In this document: piece after piece, positions 25,386-34,948 of the stretch | Numbering within the stretch: position 1 is the first letter of the stretch | Layout: each line of letters begins with the position of its first letter | Program-made: the position numbers and the translations under genes | Assembly: GCF_001571775.1 (NCBI RefSeq) | Contig: NZ_LRVM01000013.1 | Coordinates: 1 to 64,000 of the forward strand | DNA: 64,000 bases | Direction of reading: 5' to 3' | DNA from: Anaerotignum neopropionicum | Lineage (GTDB): Bacteria; Bacillota; Clostridia; Lachnospirales; Anaerotignaceae | The notes under the pieces: generated by a model | What the model saw: only the letters and a program-made list of their open reading frames with translations | What the model was told of the DNA's origin: nothing | Databases searched by the model: none

Positions 25386-25649
25386 AAATTTTTAGGTAAG
25401 GTGTGGCTATGTAAGCTGTCCCTTTGGCGTGCATAGTTCGCTTTATATTACTTTTTTTGTTTGAAAATTTATAAAATTAGAATTTTTTAATAAAATGGTA
25501 AAAAACTTGGAAAGATAGGCTTTGAAGCATATCTTTTCTTTTTGTGGAAAGAAAGGTCGAAATAATTTTTATTTTTCTTGTAACCTTTTTCAAATTTTTA
25601 GGTACTAAGTTTGCAGAACATAAAAGAATGCAGCTCGGAGGATTGAAAA

Positions 25650-26603
25650 ATGACTTTTAGTGTACTTGGAACGGGGATGTATGTGCCCCCCAAAATTGTA
25701 ACCAATGAAGATATTTCAAAGCTTGTGGATACCAACGATGAATGGATCATGCAAAGGGTTGGGGTAAAGCAAAGACATATCAGCGTGGATGAAACAGCGG
25801 CGGACATGGGATGTAAAGCAGCCTTGGCGGCTTTGGAAAATAGCGGTGTAAAGAAAGAGGAAATTGATTTAATTTTGGCGGCAAGCGTAAGTGGTGAGTC
25901 AATTTCTCCTTCTGTTTCCTGTATGATCCAGAATCTTTTAGGCGTTTCCTGTGTGGCTTTGGACATTAGTGCCGCTTGCTCAGCGTTTGTTTTTATGCTG
26001 GAAACAGCCGCAGGCTTCTTTGCAAGAGGAAAGGCAAAAAAGGTTTTGGTTATTGGTGCGGAGCGTTTAAGCCGTATTGTTGATTGGGAAGATAGAGGAA
26101 CCTGTGTTATTTTTGCTGATGGCGCCGGAGCGGTGGTGCTTGGCGAAGGAGATTCTTATCTTGATGCCGTTTTTGATGTAAAAGGCGGTTTTGATGTGAT
26201 GGATATTCCTCAGCCCATCGGTAAATCCCCATTTTATAAAGGAACGCAAAAAAAACCGTTTATTCATATGGCAGGTCAGGAAACCTTTAAATTTGCCGTA
26301 AATGCAATTTGCAATGATTGCACTGCCCTTTTGGAAAGACAGGGGCTGACTTGGGATGACATTAAATACATCGTTCCTCATCAGGCCAATAAGCGAATTA
26401 TAGATTTTGCCAGTGTGAAGCTAAAGATTCCAAAAGAAAAATTCTATGTAAATATTGATCGATTTGGAAATACCTCCTCTGCAAGTATCCCCATTGCACT
26501 GGATGAAATGAACCGAAATGGGATGTTAAACAAGGGAGATTTGCTCTTGCTGCCTGCTTTTGGCGGCGGTTTGGCTAGTGCAACTTGTATTTTAAGATGG
26601 TAA
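25650..26603 (+). CDS. fabH: Beta-ketoacyl-ACP synthase III
   Basis: The 317-residue thiolase-fold enzyme starts fatty-acid synthesis by condensing acetyl-CoA (or a branched primer) with malonyl-ACP. The Cys-His-Asn triad is visible: DISAACSAF (Cys110), VPHQANKRI and RFGNTSSASIP. ATG 25650 follows GGAGGATTGAAAA. It opens the fab operon; the 260-base upstream gap contains AGGTACTAA at 25600-25608, which resembles half of a FapR operator. Confidence 0.97.
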   Translation: MTFSVLGTGMYVPPKIVTNEDISKLVDTNDEWIMQRVGVKQRHISVDETAADMGCKAALAALENSGVKKEEIDLILAASVSGESISPSVSCMIQNLLGVSCVALDISAACSAFVFMLETAAGFFARGKAKKVLVIGAERLSRIVDWEDRGTCVIFADGAGAVVLGEGDSYLDAVFDVKGGFDVMDIPQPIGKSPFYKGTQKKPFIHMAGQETFKFAVNAICNDCTALLERQGLTWDDIKYIVPHQANKRIIDFASVKLKIPKEKFYVNIDRFGNTSSASIPIALDEMNRNGMLNKGDLLLLPAFGGGLASATCILRW

Positions 26604-26666
26604 TGAATGCCTAAGGGCTTCATATAAAAACAAAAAAATTATGTATATTAAAAGGAGATTATAATT

Positions 26667-26891
26667 ATGGTATTTGAAAAAGTTGCAGCAATGTTAGCAG
26701 AAAAATTGGAATGTGAAGTTAGTGAAATTAAAATGGACACAAAGTTTGAGGCTTTGGGCATTGACTCTTTGGATGTAATGGAATTGCTTATGAACGTAGA
26801 AGAAGAATTCGGCACTGAAATCGAATTGGGCGAAAACAAAGTAAATGCAGTAGGCGACTTGGTTACACTCATCGAGAGCAAATTGCAGTAA
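26667..26891 (+). CDS. acpP: Acyl carrier protein
   Basis: The 74-residue acidic four-helix protein has the phosphopantetheine site GIDSLDVMEL (Ser36 region). It carries the growing acyl chain between the enzymes encoded around it. ATG 26667 follows AAAAGGAG. It lies between fabH and fabK, with a spacing of 63 bases from fabH and 16 to fabK. Confidence 0.98.
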   Translation: MVFEKVAAMLAEKLECEVSEIKMDTKFEALGIDSLDVMELLMNVEEEFGTEIELGENKVNAVGDLVTLIESKLQ

Positions 26892-26907
26892 GAGAGGAGG
26901 GGACAGA

Positions 26908-27858
26908 ATGATCCTTTCACCTATCTGTTCTATGTTAGGAATTGAATATCCCATTTTTCAGGGCGGTATGGCTTGGATTGCCGATGGCAAGCTGGCGGCG
27001 GCGGTTTCAAACGGCGGCGGCTTAGGCATTATCTCTGCAATGAATGCCGGCGGTGATTATCTTCGTGAGCAAATTCAAATTGCTCGGGGATTGACGGATA
27101 AGCCCTTTGGCGTAAATATTATGCTGATGAGCCCCCATGTGGAGGAGGTCGCAAAGATTGTTGTGGAGGAAAAGGTTCCTGTGGTAACAACAGGTGCCGG
27201 CGTCCCTACAAAGTTTATACCCATGTGGAATGAGGCGGGAATTAAAGTGATTCCTGTTGCGGCATCCGTAGCGGCGGCAAAAATGATGGAAAAAGCAGGA
27301 GCGGCGGCGGTCATTGCCGAAGGCGGTGAATCCGGTGGTCATATCGGTGATATGAGTACCATGCCTTTAGTCCCTCAGGTTTGCGACGCAGTGAAAATTC
27401 CTGTATTGGCGGCAGGTGGTATTGGTGATGGCAGAGGAATTGCAGCGGCTTTTATGCTGGGTGCCGTTGGGGTACAAATGGGTACCAGATTCCTTTTGGC
27501 CGAGGAGTGTTCCGTTCATCCCAATTATAAAGAAATGGTTCTAAAGGCAAGCGATATTTCTACCACAACCACAGGTAGAAGGTTTGGCGGAAATACCTGC
27601 CGTGGTTTGAAAAACAATTTTACACGGGAATTTTTGAAAAAAGAATACGCACCCGAAACCACAGCAGAAATGGTTGCGGAATTGGGTGTGGGCGCTTTGA
27701 GAAAGGCGGCTGTGGAAGGTGACACTAAGGAAGGCTGTTTCTTAGCAGGGCAGATATCCGGTATGGTGAAAAAAGAACAGCCTGCCGCAGAAATTTTAAG
27801 GGACATTGCAACAGAGGCAGAACTTTTGTTAAAAGGAGGCGCAAAATGGGTAAAATAG
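26908..27858 (+). CDS. fabK: Enoyl-ACP reductase II (FMN-dependent)
   Basis: The 316-residue TIM-barrel flavoprotein is of the nitronate-monooxygenase/FabK family: YPIFQGGMAWIADGKLAAAV at the N-terminus, GGESGGHIG near residue 140, and PVLAAGGIGDGRGIAAA. It performs the last reduction of the elongation cycle with NAD(P)H, replacing FabI; FabK enzymes are intrinsically insensitive to triclosan. The operon context supports FabK over a nitronate monooxygenase. GAGAGGAGGGG precedes ATG 26908; its end overlaps fabD by 13 bases. Confidence 0.95.
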   Translation: MILSPICSMLGIEYPIFQGGMAWIADGKLAAAVSNGGGLGIISAMNAGGDYLREQIQIARGLTDKPFGVNIMLMSPHVEEVAKIVVEEKVPVVTTGAGVPTKFIPMWNEAGIKVIPVAASVAAAKMMEKAGAAAVIAEGGESGGHIGDMSTMPLVPQVCDAVKIPVLAAGGIGDGRGIAAAFMLGAVGVQMGTRFLLAEECSVHPNYKEMVLKASDISTTTTGRRFGGNTCRGLKNNFTREFLKKEYAPETTAEMVAELGVGALRKAAVEGDTKEGCFLAGQISGMVKKEQPAAEILRDIATEAELLLKGGAKWVK

Positions 27859-28775
27859 CATTTGTTTTCTCCGGTCAAGGTGCGCAAAAAGCGGGCATGG
27901 GCAAAAGCTTCTATGACGAAAAAGAAAGTATCAAAAACTTATTCAACGGGGCGGAGAAAATTCGCCCCAATACCCTAAACCAGTGCTTTTTTGGAACAGA
28001 GGAAGAACTGAAAAATACAGAAAATACGCAGCCCTGCTTATATTTAACGGACTTAGCGGCGGCACTGGCGTTAAAAGAAGAGGGCATTATTCCAGATGGT
28101 GTTGCCGGATTTTCCTTAGGGGAAATTCCCGCATTGGCCTTTGCGGGAGCCTATGCACCTTTAGACGGTTTTCGACTGGCCTCTTTTAGAGGGCGGGTTA
28201 TGGCAAGGGAAGCCGAAAAAAACCCAGGCACTATGCTTGCGGTAATGAAGCTGGAAAACAGCAAGGTAGAAGAGATATGTAAAAGTTTTGAACAGGTTTA
28301 TCCTGTAAACTATAATGGCCCCGGGCAGTTGGTGGTTGCAGGGCAAAAAGAGGAAATGGAGGCCTTCTCAAAGGCAGTCAGAGAAGCCGGCGGCAGAGGC
28401 TTGCCCATTAAAGTAGGCGGCGGCTTTCACTCCCCGTTTATGAAGGAAGCGGCAAAAGATTTTGCTGAGGCATTAAAGGAATATCAGATTCAGAAGCCTG
28501 AAATTCCCGTTTACTCCAATTATATGGCAAAGCCCTATGAGGAAGATGTGCGGGCTTGGATGTCCCCCCAGATTGATCATGCGCTGCGTTGGCAGGAAAG
28601 CATAGAGCAAATGGCGGCGGATGGGTTTGATACTTTTATTGAGGTGGGCGTGGGAGATACATTAAAGAAATTGATTTCTCGTATCTTACCGGAAAGTAAG
28701 GTTTATTCCGTTTCTTCTATGGAGGAAATACAAAAGCTCAAAGAGGAGGATATGATATGCTCAAAGGAAAGGTAG
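27846..28775 (+). CDS. fabD: Malonyl-CoA:ACP transacylase
   Basis: The 309-residue protein transfers malonyl from CoA to ACP. It has FSGQGAQKAGMG at the start and the nucleophile motif GFSLGEIPAL (GHSLGE in many homologues; the histidine is replaced by phenylalanine here), plus GGGFHSPFM with the catalytic histidine. It overlaps fabK by 13 bases and fabG by 19, so translation is tightly coupled. AAAAGGAGG lies upstream, inside fabK. Confidence 0.96.
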   Translation: MGKIAFVFSGQGAQKAGMGKSFYDEKESIKNLFNGAEKIRPNTLNQCFFGTEEELKNTENTQPCLYLTDLAAALALKEEGIIPDGVAGFSLGEIPALAFAGAYAPLDGFRLASFRGRVMAREAEKNPGTMLAVMKLENSKVEEICKSFEQVYPVNYNGPGQLVVAGQKEEMEAFSKAVREAGGRGLPIKVGGGFHSPFMKEAAKDFAEALKEYQIQKPEIPVYSNYMAKPYEEDVRAWMSPQIDHALRWQESIEQMAADGFDTFIEVGVGDTLKKLISRILPESKVYSVSSMEEIQKLKEEDMICSKER

Positions 28776-29491
28776 CAGTTGTAACGGGCGGTTCCAGAGG
28801 AATTGGCGCAGCTATCTGCAAATTATTCGCGAAAAATGGAGCAGATATTGCTTTTTTATATGCAGGAAATACCCAAAAGGCGGAAGAGACTCAAAAGGAA
28901 TTGGAAGCCATGGGGGTAAAGGCCAAAGGCTATCAGTGTAATGTTGCCGATGCAACCCAGGTTGCGACGAAGGTGAAGGAAATTGTGGCTGACTTTGGCG
29001 GAATTCAAATTTTGGTTAACAATGCGGGAATCACAAAAGACGGCTTAATTCCCATGATGAAGGTAGAAAACTTTGACAGCGTGGTGGATACCAATTTAAA
29101 GGGTGCCTTTTATATGATCAAGCAGGTGTATCCCCTGTTTTTAAAGCAAAAAAGTGGGAAAATTATCAATATTAGTTCGGTTTCGGGCTTGATGGGAAAT
29201 GCAGGGCAGTCAAATTATTCTGCGTCCAAGGCAGGTTTGGTAGGGTTGACAAAATCAGTGGCGAAGGAACTGGCATCCCGTGGTGTTTGCTGCAATGCCA
29301 TTGCACCGGGCTTTATCGCTACGGATATGACAGAAACCTTTACTTCGAATGATGAAATTAAAAATGCAATTCCCATGAAACGCTTCGGGCAGGCAGAGGA
29401 TGTAGCAAAGCTGGCATTATTCCTTGCCACCGATGCATCAGATTATATAACCGGCGAAGTAATCCGCATCGACGGCGGTATGGCAATGTAG
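28757..29491 (+). CDS. fabG: 3-oxoacyl-ACP reductase
   Basis: The 244-residue short-chain dehydrogenase has the NADP-binding TGGSRGIGAAI (about residues 9-19), NNAGITKDGL, and the catalytic Ser...YSASKAG. It reduces beta-ketoacyl-ACP in the elongation cycle. ATG 28757 lies inside fabD with AGAGGAGGAT before it. The fabF start follows ten bases after its stop. Confidence 0.97.
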   Translation: MLKGKVAVVTGGSRGIGAAICKLFAKNGADIAFLYAGNTQKAEETQKELEAMGVKAKGYQCNVADATQVATKVKEIVADFGGIQILVNNAGITKDGLIPMMKVENFDSVVDTNLKGAFYMIKQVYPLFLKQKSGKIINISSVSGLMGNAGQSNYSASKAGLVGLTKSVAKELASRGVCCNAIAPGFIATDMTETFTSNDEIKNAIPMKRFGQAEDVAKLALFLATDASDYITGEVIRIDGGMAM

Positions 29492-29500
29492 GAGGTTTGT

Positions 29501-30733
29501 ATGAGAAGAGTTGTTGTGACAGGTTTAGGGGCGGTTACCCCTATCGGAAATACAGTTGAAAGCTTTTGGCAAGGCTTGGTGGAAGGAAAAAACGGGATTT
29601 CAAGCATCACACGTTTTGACGTTTCCGAAAGTAAATTTAGGTTAGCGGCAGAATTAAAGGATTTTGATCCAACCTTATATATGGAAAAATTAGCGGCAAA
29701 AAAACTAGACCGTTTTTCTGTTTATGCTTTGGCGGCTACTGCCCAGGCAATGGAGGACAGTGGCTTGGAGAGCAAGGTTGCGCAAGAGGAGCTTGCCGTT
29801 TACTATGGTTCAGGTGTAGGCGGTTTTGAAACTTTTTGTGAAAGTTCCGCTACCTTGATAGAAAAAGGGGCAAGGAAAATTTCCCCACTGTTTATTCCCA
29901 AAATGATTAGCAATATTGCCGCAGGAAATATTGCCATTCGTTATGGTGCAGAGGGTGCCTGTGTATCGGTTACTACTGCTTGTGCCACAGGAACTACGGC
30001 AATTGGCGAAGGATATCGTGCCATTATGCATGGCTATGCCACAGCGGCAATTTGTGGCGGCGCCGAGGCTTCCATCGTACCTTTGGCCGTTGCAGGTTTT
30101 GGCAGTTGTATGGCATTAAGTCCTTCTGACGATGCTGACGCGGCTTCTCTGCCCTTTGATAGCAGACGAGGCGGCTTTGTTATGGGGGAAGGCGCAGGCA
30201 CTTTGATTTTAGAGGATTATGAACATGCAAAGGCAAGAGGTGCAAAAATTTATGCTGAGGTGGTTGGCTATGGCTCCACCTGTGATGCACACCATGTGAC
30301 AGCACCATCTCCTGAAGCAAAGGCAAGCGCAAAGGCAATAAGGGATGCGGCAAAGGGGCTGGAAGGCATTGCACCGGAACAGCTGTATTATAATGCCCAT
30401 GGAACAGGAACACCCATGAATGATACTGTGGAAACCCAAGCAATTCACAATGCTTTTGGCGAGGACGCAGGCAAGCTTCATATCAGCTCCACTAAGTCCA
30501 TGACCGGTCATATGCTGGGTGCAGCAGGTGCGGTGGAGGCCATTGCTTCTATTTTGGCAATGAAAAACGGTATGGTTCCTCCTACCATTAACTTAAAGGA
30601 ACAGGATCCCAAGTGCGATTTGAATTATACACCAAATGTTGTAGTGGAAGCGGCTTTGGAAGGGGCTCTTTCCACTTCCTTAGGCTTTGGTGGACATAAT
30701 GCCTGTGTTGCATTTAGAAAAATAAAGGATTGA
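29501..30733 (+). CDS. fabF: Beta-ketoacyl-ACP synthase II
   Basis: The 410-residue elongating condensing enzyme has the Cys-His-His triad in VTTACATGTT, AHGTGTPMNDTVE and STKSMTGHMLGAAGAVE. It extends acyl-ACP by two carbons with malonyl-ACP. GGAGGTTTGT precedes ATG 29501. Its stop overlaps the start region of accB (TGATG), linking elongation and malonyl-CoA supply. Confidence 0.98.
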   Translation: MRRVVVTGLGAVTPIGNTVESFWQGLVEGKNGISSITRFDVSESKFRLAAELKDFDPTLYMEKLAAKKLDRFSVYALAATAQAMEDSGLESKVAQEELAVYYGSGVGGFETFCESSATLIEKGARKISPLFIPKMISNIAAGNIAIRYGAEGACVSVTTACATGTTAIGEGYRAIMHGYATAAICGGAEASIVPLAVAGFGSCMALSPSDDADAASLPFDSRRGGFVMGEGAGTLILEDYEHAKARGAKIYAEVVGYGSTCDAHHVTAPSPEAKASAKAIRDAAKGLEGIAPEQLYYNAHGTGTPMNDTVETQAIHNAFGEDAGKLHISSTKSMTGHMLGAAGAVEAIASILAMKNGMVPPTINLKEQDPKCDLNYTPNVVVEAALEGALSTSLGFGGHNACVAFRKIKD

Positions 30734-31191
30734 TGATGATGGAAATCAAAAAGATATCAGATTTGGCTAAAATATTGAAACAAAATCAACTGACAAAGCT
30801 GGATTTAACAGAGGGCGATGTTCGTTTGGTTTTAGAGTCTGCCGGTGGTAAAGTTGTTTTGCAGGAAGTTCCAAGGGAAATTGAAATTTTCGAGGAAGAA
30901 ACAACAATTACCATGGAAGAAAAGAAACCTGTAGAGGAAACGATAACGGCGTATGAGCAGAAATCTCCATTGGTTGGTACTGTTTATCTGGCGCCCCAAG
31001 CTGGTTCTGCCCCTTATATCAAGGTTGGCGATAAGGTGAAAAAAGGCGATGCTGTATGTATCGTGGAATCCATGAAAATGTTCAATACCATTGAGGCGGA
31101 AAAAGACGGCGAAGTCGTTGCAATTCCTGTGGATAACGGACAGATTGTAGAGTACGGCCAGGTATTGGTTTGCATTCGTGAGGAGGCTTGA
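30733..31191 (+). CDS. accB: Biotin carboxyl carrier protein of acetyl-CoA carboxylase
   Basis: The protein has about 152 residues; three consecutive ATGs at 30733, 30736 and 30739 are possible starts, with AAAGGA just upstream favouring the later ones. An N-terminal helical region and a Glu/Thr/Pro-rich linker (about residues 40-75) precede the biotinyl domain with VESMKMFNTIEAE, where the lysine carries biotin. It shuttles carboxyl groups between AccC and AccDA. Confidence 0.96.
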   Translation: MMMEIKKISDLAKILKQNQLTKLDLTEGDVRLVLESAGGKVVLQEVPREIEIFEEETTITMEEKKPVEETITAYEQKSPLVGTVYLAPQAGSAPYIKVGDKVKKGDAVCIVESMKMFNTIEAEKDGEVVAIPVDNGQIVEYGQVLVCIREEA

Positions 31192-31192
31192 C

Positions 31193-31609
31193 GTGAATCA
31201 AGAGGAAATCAAGAAGGTTTTGCCCCATAGAGATGCCATGCTTTTGATTGACGAGGCAGAGGTGAAAGACGGTGTTGCTTATGGCAAAAAGACCATTACA
31301 GGAGACGAATGGTTTTTGCAGGGTCATTTTCCTGAAAACCCTGTGGTACCAGGTGTCATTTTATGTGAAATTTTGGGTCAGTCCACCTGTGTACTGCTTT
31401 CAAAGGAAAATGAAGGGGTAACGCCTTTTTTTACAGGGCTTGATAAGGTGCGCTTTAAAAACAGTGTACGTCCCGGCGATGTTCTTGAAACACAATGCAA
31501 GCTGATTAAAAATAAAGGTGTGTTTTACTGGGCCGAAGGAAAAGGCTTCGTAAACGGAAAGCTGTGCGTGCGTGCTGAATTTTCGTTTGCATTAATAAAG
31601 GAGACTTGA
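31193..31609 (+). CDS. fabZ: 3-hydroxyacyl-ACP dehydratase
   Basis: The 138-residue hot-dog-fold enzyme has LPHRDAMLLID near residue 9 and GHFPENPVVPGV, where the histidine and the later glutamate are catalytic. It dehydrates beta-hydroxyacyl-ACP. The start is read as GTG 31193 because AGGAGG lies seven bases upstream; the in-frame GTG at 31178 lies before that site and inside accB. It begins one base after the accB stop. Confidence 0.95.
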   Translation: MNQEEIKKVLPHRDAMLLIDEAEVKDGVAYGKKTITGDEWFLQGHFPENPVVPGVILCEILGQSTCVLLSKENEGVTPFFTGLDKVRFKNSVRPGDVLETQCKLIKNKGVFYWAEGKGFVNGKLCVRAEFSFALIKET

Positions 31610-31613
31610 GGAT

Positions 31614-32936
31614 ATGTTTACAAAAATTCTCGTGGCAAATCGTGGAGAAATCGCAGTGCGCATTATTCGTGCCTGCAAGGAAATGGGAATTGAAACAGTA
31701 GCGGTATTTTCTGAGGCAGATCGCAATTCTCTGCCTGTGGCTTTGGCGGATGAGAGAATTTGCATCGGCGGGAAAAGTGCCACGGAAAGCTACTTAAATC
31801 AAAAAAACATTATTAGTGCTGCTTTGGCCTGCAACGCCGGCGCCATCCATCCCGGATACGGATTTCTTTCGGAAAACCCCGAGTTTGCAGCACTTTGCGA
31901 AGCAAATGGAATTGTTTTTATTGGGCCGAAAAGTCAAGTGATGGAAAGCATGGGGGATAAAGACCATGCCCGTAGACTGATGAAGGAAATCGGCGTGCCT
32001 GTGGTTCCAGGAACGGAAATTTTAAAGGACGTTGCGGAGGCAAAGGCCTTAGCTGAGGAAATCGGGTTTCCCTTATTGGTAAAAGCAACTGCCGGCGGTG
32101 GCGGCAAGGGAATCAGAGTGGTAAATTCAAGAGAAGAGCTGGAACACGCTTTTTTTACTGCATCGGCAGAGGCAAAAAGTGCCTTTGGCAATGGTGAGGT
32201 ATTTTTGGAAAAATATTTGACCCATGTTCGTCATGTGGAAATGCAGATTTTGGCCGACCATTTTGGGAATATGGTATGCTTAGGCGAAAGAGATTGTTCC
32301 CTACAGCTGAATAAGCAAAAGGTATTGGAGGAAACGCCAAGCCCTGTCATGACGGAGGAAATTCGCTCCAAAATGATGGAGGCGGCAATGAAAGCTGCAA
32401 AAGCCGCAAATTACACCAATGCAGGGACGGTGGAGTTTTTACTGGCACCTAACGGAGAATTTTATTTTATCGAAATGAATACCCGCTTACAGGTTGAGCA
32501 TCCTATTACGGAGGAAATCAGTGGGGTTGACATTGTAAAATGGCAAATTCGCATTGCCTGTGAAATTCCTTTGGATTTTGAGCAGGAGGATGTTCATTTA
32601 AAGGGACATTCCATAGAATGCCGTATTAATGCAAGGTCTACGGGGAAGATTAATTTTCTTCATATTCCCGGGGGCGCAAGGGTACATTTTGATACGGCTT
32701 TGATCCAAGAATGTGAGGTTGTGCCTTATTATGATTCCATGCTGGGCAAGCTAATTGTTTTTGCAAATACCAGAGAGAATGCCATCCGAAAAATGGAGGC
32801 GGCTTTATGTGAAATGATCATTGAAGGGGTAAATACAAATATTGAGGATCAGCTAAAGTTGATTCGTAGCAAAACCTATTGGCATGGAGCGTATGATACG
32901 CTGATTTTGCCTGAAATTTTAGCGGAAGGGAAGTGA
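31614..32936 (+). CDS. accC: Biotin carboxylase of acetyl-CoA carboxylase
   Basis: The 440-residue ATP-grasp enzyme carboxylates the biotin on AccB with bicarbonate and ATP. N-terminal KILVANRGEIAVRIIRACKE, the glycine-rich KATAGGGGKGIRVV, and EMNTRLQVEHPITEE are all present. GGAGACTTGAGG precedes ATG 31614, four bases after fabZ. The stop overlaps the GTG start of accDA. Confidence 0.98.
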   Translation: MFTKILVANRGEIAVRIIRACKEMGIETVAVFSEADRNSLPVALADERICIGGKSATESYLNQKNIISAALACNAGAIHPGYGFLSENPEFAALCEANGIVFIGPKSQVMESMGDKDHARRLMKEIGVPVVPGTEILKDVAEAKALAEEIGFPLLVKATAGGGGKGIRVVNSREELEHAFFTASAEAKSAFGNGEVFLEKYLTHVRHVEMQILADHFGNMVCLGERDCSLQLNKQKVLEETPSPVMTEEIRSKMMEAAMKAAKAANYTNAGTVEFLLAPNGEFYFIEMNTRLQVEHPITEEISGVDIVKWQIRIACEIPLDFEQEDVHLKGHSIECRINARSTGKINFLHIPGGARVHFDTALIQECEVVPYYDSMLGKLIVFANTRENAIRKMEAALCEMIIEGVNTNIEDQLKLIRSKTYWHGAYDTLILPEILAEGK

Positions 32937-34639
32937 TTCGCTTGCAAAATATCGTGGGGTTGTTCCGCAAATCGAAAAATAATTTGGAAGAAGGGGGAAT
33001 CACCCCTGTTGTAGATGAAAAAATGCGCTGTCCCGTTTGCAAGTCCTTTGAAACAAAGCGGAACGTTGCAAAAAATAAAATGGTCTGCCCCTCATGCGGT
33101 CATCATTTCCGTATTAGCGCAAGAACCAGAGTGAAAGCGCTTTGTGATAAAGGGAGCTTTCGTGAGTTTTTAACCCAGCTTTCTACTAATGATCCCCTCA
33201 ATTTTCCCGGCTATGATGTGAAGCTGGAAAGCGGTAAAATGGGATCGGGAGAGAATGAGGCGGTATTGTGCGGCCGTGCTTCTTTTAAGGGGCAGGAATG
33301 TGCATTATTTGTGATGGAACCCCAGTTTATGATGGGCAGTATGGGTTCCGTTGTGGGCGAGAAGCTGGCAAGGCTGTTTGAATATGCTGCGGAGGAAAAG
33401 CTGCCCGTGGTTGGCTTTACCTGTTCGGGAGGAGCAAGAATGCAGGAGGGAATTCTTTCTCTGATGCAGATGGCAAAGGTAAGCGGCGCAGTGGATTATC
33501 ACAGCAAGCGGGGCGGTTTATATATTACCGTTTTGACTGACCCCACCACAGGTGGTGTTACCGCAAGCTTTGCCATGCTTGGGGATATTATTTTATCTGA
33601 GCCTAATGCAACCATTGGATTTGCGGGGCGCAGAGTCATTGAGCAGACCACTAAGAAAAAGCTGCCTGATGATTTCCAGAAGGCAGAATTTCTGCTGGAG
33701 CATGGATTTGTGGATGGCATTGTGCCAAGAACGCAGCTTAGAAAAACCATAGCAACACTCCTGCGTCAGCATGAAATGAAAGAGCATAGTGCCGCATTGG
33801 AGGATGCACTTTTTCGCCAAGAAGCCAAGAAGTATAAAATCAATATGTTATCACCTTACGAAAGAGTTTTGACGGCAAGGTCACAAGACCGTCCAACGGC
33901 AAGGGCATATATTGAAAAAATGTTTACAGACAGAACAGAGCTTCACGGAGACAGAAAATATGCTGATGATCAGGCGATTGTTGGCGGAATTGGAATGCTT
34001 GGTGAAATGCCCGTTACCTTTATCGGCATTGAGCGAGGCAGAAACCTTGAGGAGCGCATTCAATGCAATTTTGGTAGTCCTATGCCCGAAGGCTATCGCA
34101 AGGCGCTGCGCCTAATGAAGCAAGCGGAAAAGTTTCACCGACCGATTATTTGTTTGGTGGATACGGCAGGTGCATTTTGCGGCGAGGAAGCAGAGGAGCG
34201 AGGGCAGGGGCAGGCAATTGCAGATAATTTGATGGAAATGATGGCCTTAAAAACGCCAATTATTACCGTTGTTATTGGTGAAGGCGGCAGCGGCGGTGCG
34301 CTGGGGCTTTCTGTTGCAAATAGGCTTTATATGCTGGAAAACGCCGTGTTTTCTGTTATTTCTCCAGAGGGCTGTGCCAGTATTTTATGGGGAGAGGCAT
34401 CTCTTGAGGCATCGGCAGAGGCGGCAAAATGCTTGTGCATTACTGCGGAGGATATGAAACGCTTTGGTGTAGCGGAACGAATTCTGCCAGAAAAATTTGG
34501 GTGTTTTGAGGAAATGTGTAATGAACTGAAAGAAACCCTAAGGGGTGATTTTAAGGAAATTTATAAGGATTCCCCCAAAATCAGCGAAAAGAGATATGAA
34601 AGATTTCGGAAGCTTGGCAGTTGGATAGAAAATAAATAA
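32933..34639 (+). CDS. accDA: Fused acetyl-CoA carboxylase carboxyltransferase beta-alpha
   Basis: A single 568-residue frame contains AccD, then AccA. The AccD part (about residues 1-280) has the zinc ribbon CPVC...CPSCGHHF and CSGGARMQEGILSLMQMAK; the AccA part (about 290-568) has SPYERVLTARSQDRPTARAY, GIERGRNLEERIQ and GEGGSGGALGL. Together they transfer the carboxyl group from biotin to acetyl-CoA, forming malonyl-CoA. In most bacteria these are two genes. GTG 32933 overlaps the accC stop; a downstream TTG at 32942 is an alternative. The gene closes the operon. Confidence 0.95.
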   Translation: MIRLQNIVGLFRKSKNNLEEGGITPVVDEKMRCPVCKSFETKRNVAKNKMVCPSCGHHFRISARTRVKALCDKGSFREFLTQLSTNDPLNFPGYDVKLESGKMGSGENEAVLCGRASFKGQECALFVMEPQFMMGSMGSVVGEKLARLFEYAAEEKLPVVGFTCSGGARMQEGILSLMQMAKVSGAVDYHSKRGGLYITVLTDPTTGGVTASFAMLGDIILSEPNATIGFAGRRVIEQTTKKKLPDDFQKAEFLLEHGFVDGIVPRTQLRKTIATLLRQHEMKEHSAALEDALFRQEAKKYKINMLSPYERVLTARSQDRPTARAYIEKMFTDRTELHGDRKYADDQAIVGGIGMLGEMPVTFIGIERGRNLEERIQCNFGSPMPEGYRKALRLMKQAEKFHRPIICLVDTAGAFCGEEAEERGQGQAIADNLMEMMALKTPIITVVIGEGGSGGALGLSVANRLYMLENAVFSVISPEGCASILWGEASLEASAEAAKCLCITAEDMKRFGVAERILPEKFGCFEEMCNELKETLRGDFKEIYKDSPKISEKRYERFRKLGSWIENK

Positions 34640-34646
34640 TTTAGGG

Positions 34647-34680
34647 AACCGCTTTTCATTTTTTTGGGGAGCGGTTTTTT
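34647..34680 (+). terminator. Terminator of the fatty-acid operon
   Basis: AACCGCT (34647-34653) pairs with AGCGGTT (34670-34676) followed by a T run. It lies eight bases after the accDA stop. The remaining 270 bases to the holin-like gene are AT-rich with nothing recognised. Confidence 0.85.
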
Positions 34681-34948
34681 GCGAATTTTTATACACACCC
34701 CTTGTTATGGACGAATTTGAAAACAATTTTTTATTCCCCTTACCCTACTCCTTGGGGTTTTGATTTTTTAGAAGCTGGTAATTGTAAAATATTTTAATTT
34801 AAATTCTAGCCCTTCTTTTCATTTACTTAATTTTTCATTTGCTTTATGCAGAAATTTTCATTTTCAGGAAATTCCGCAGAACTTTTATTATATATTGTAA
34901 TAGAGCCTTTTATGTAAATTAGTGAGGGAAAAGAAAAGGGGTGGAAGC

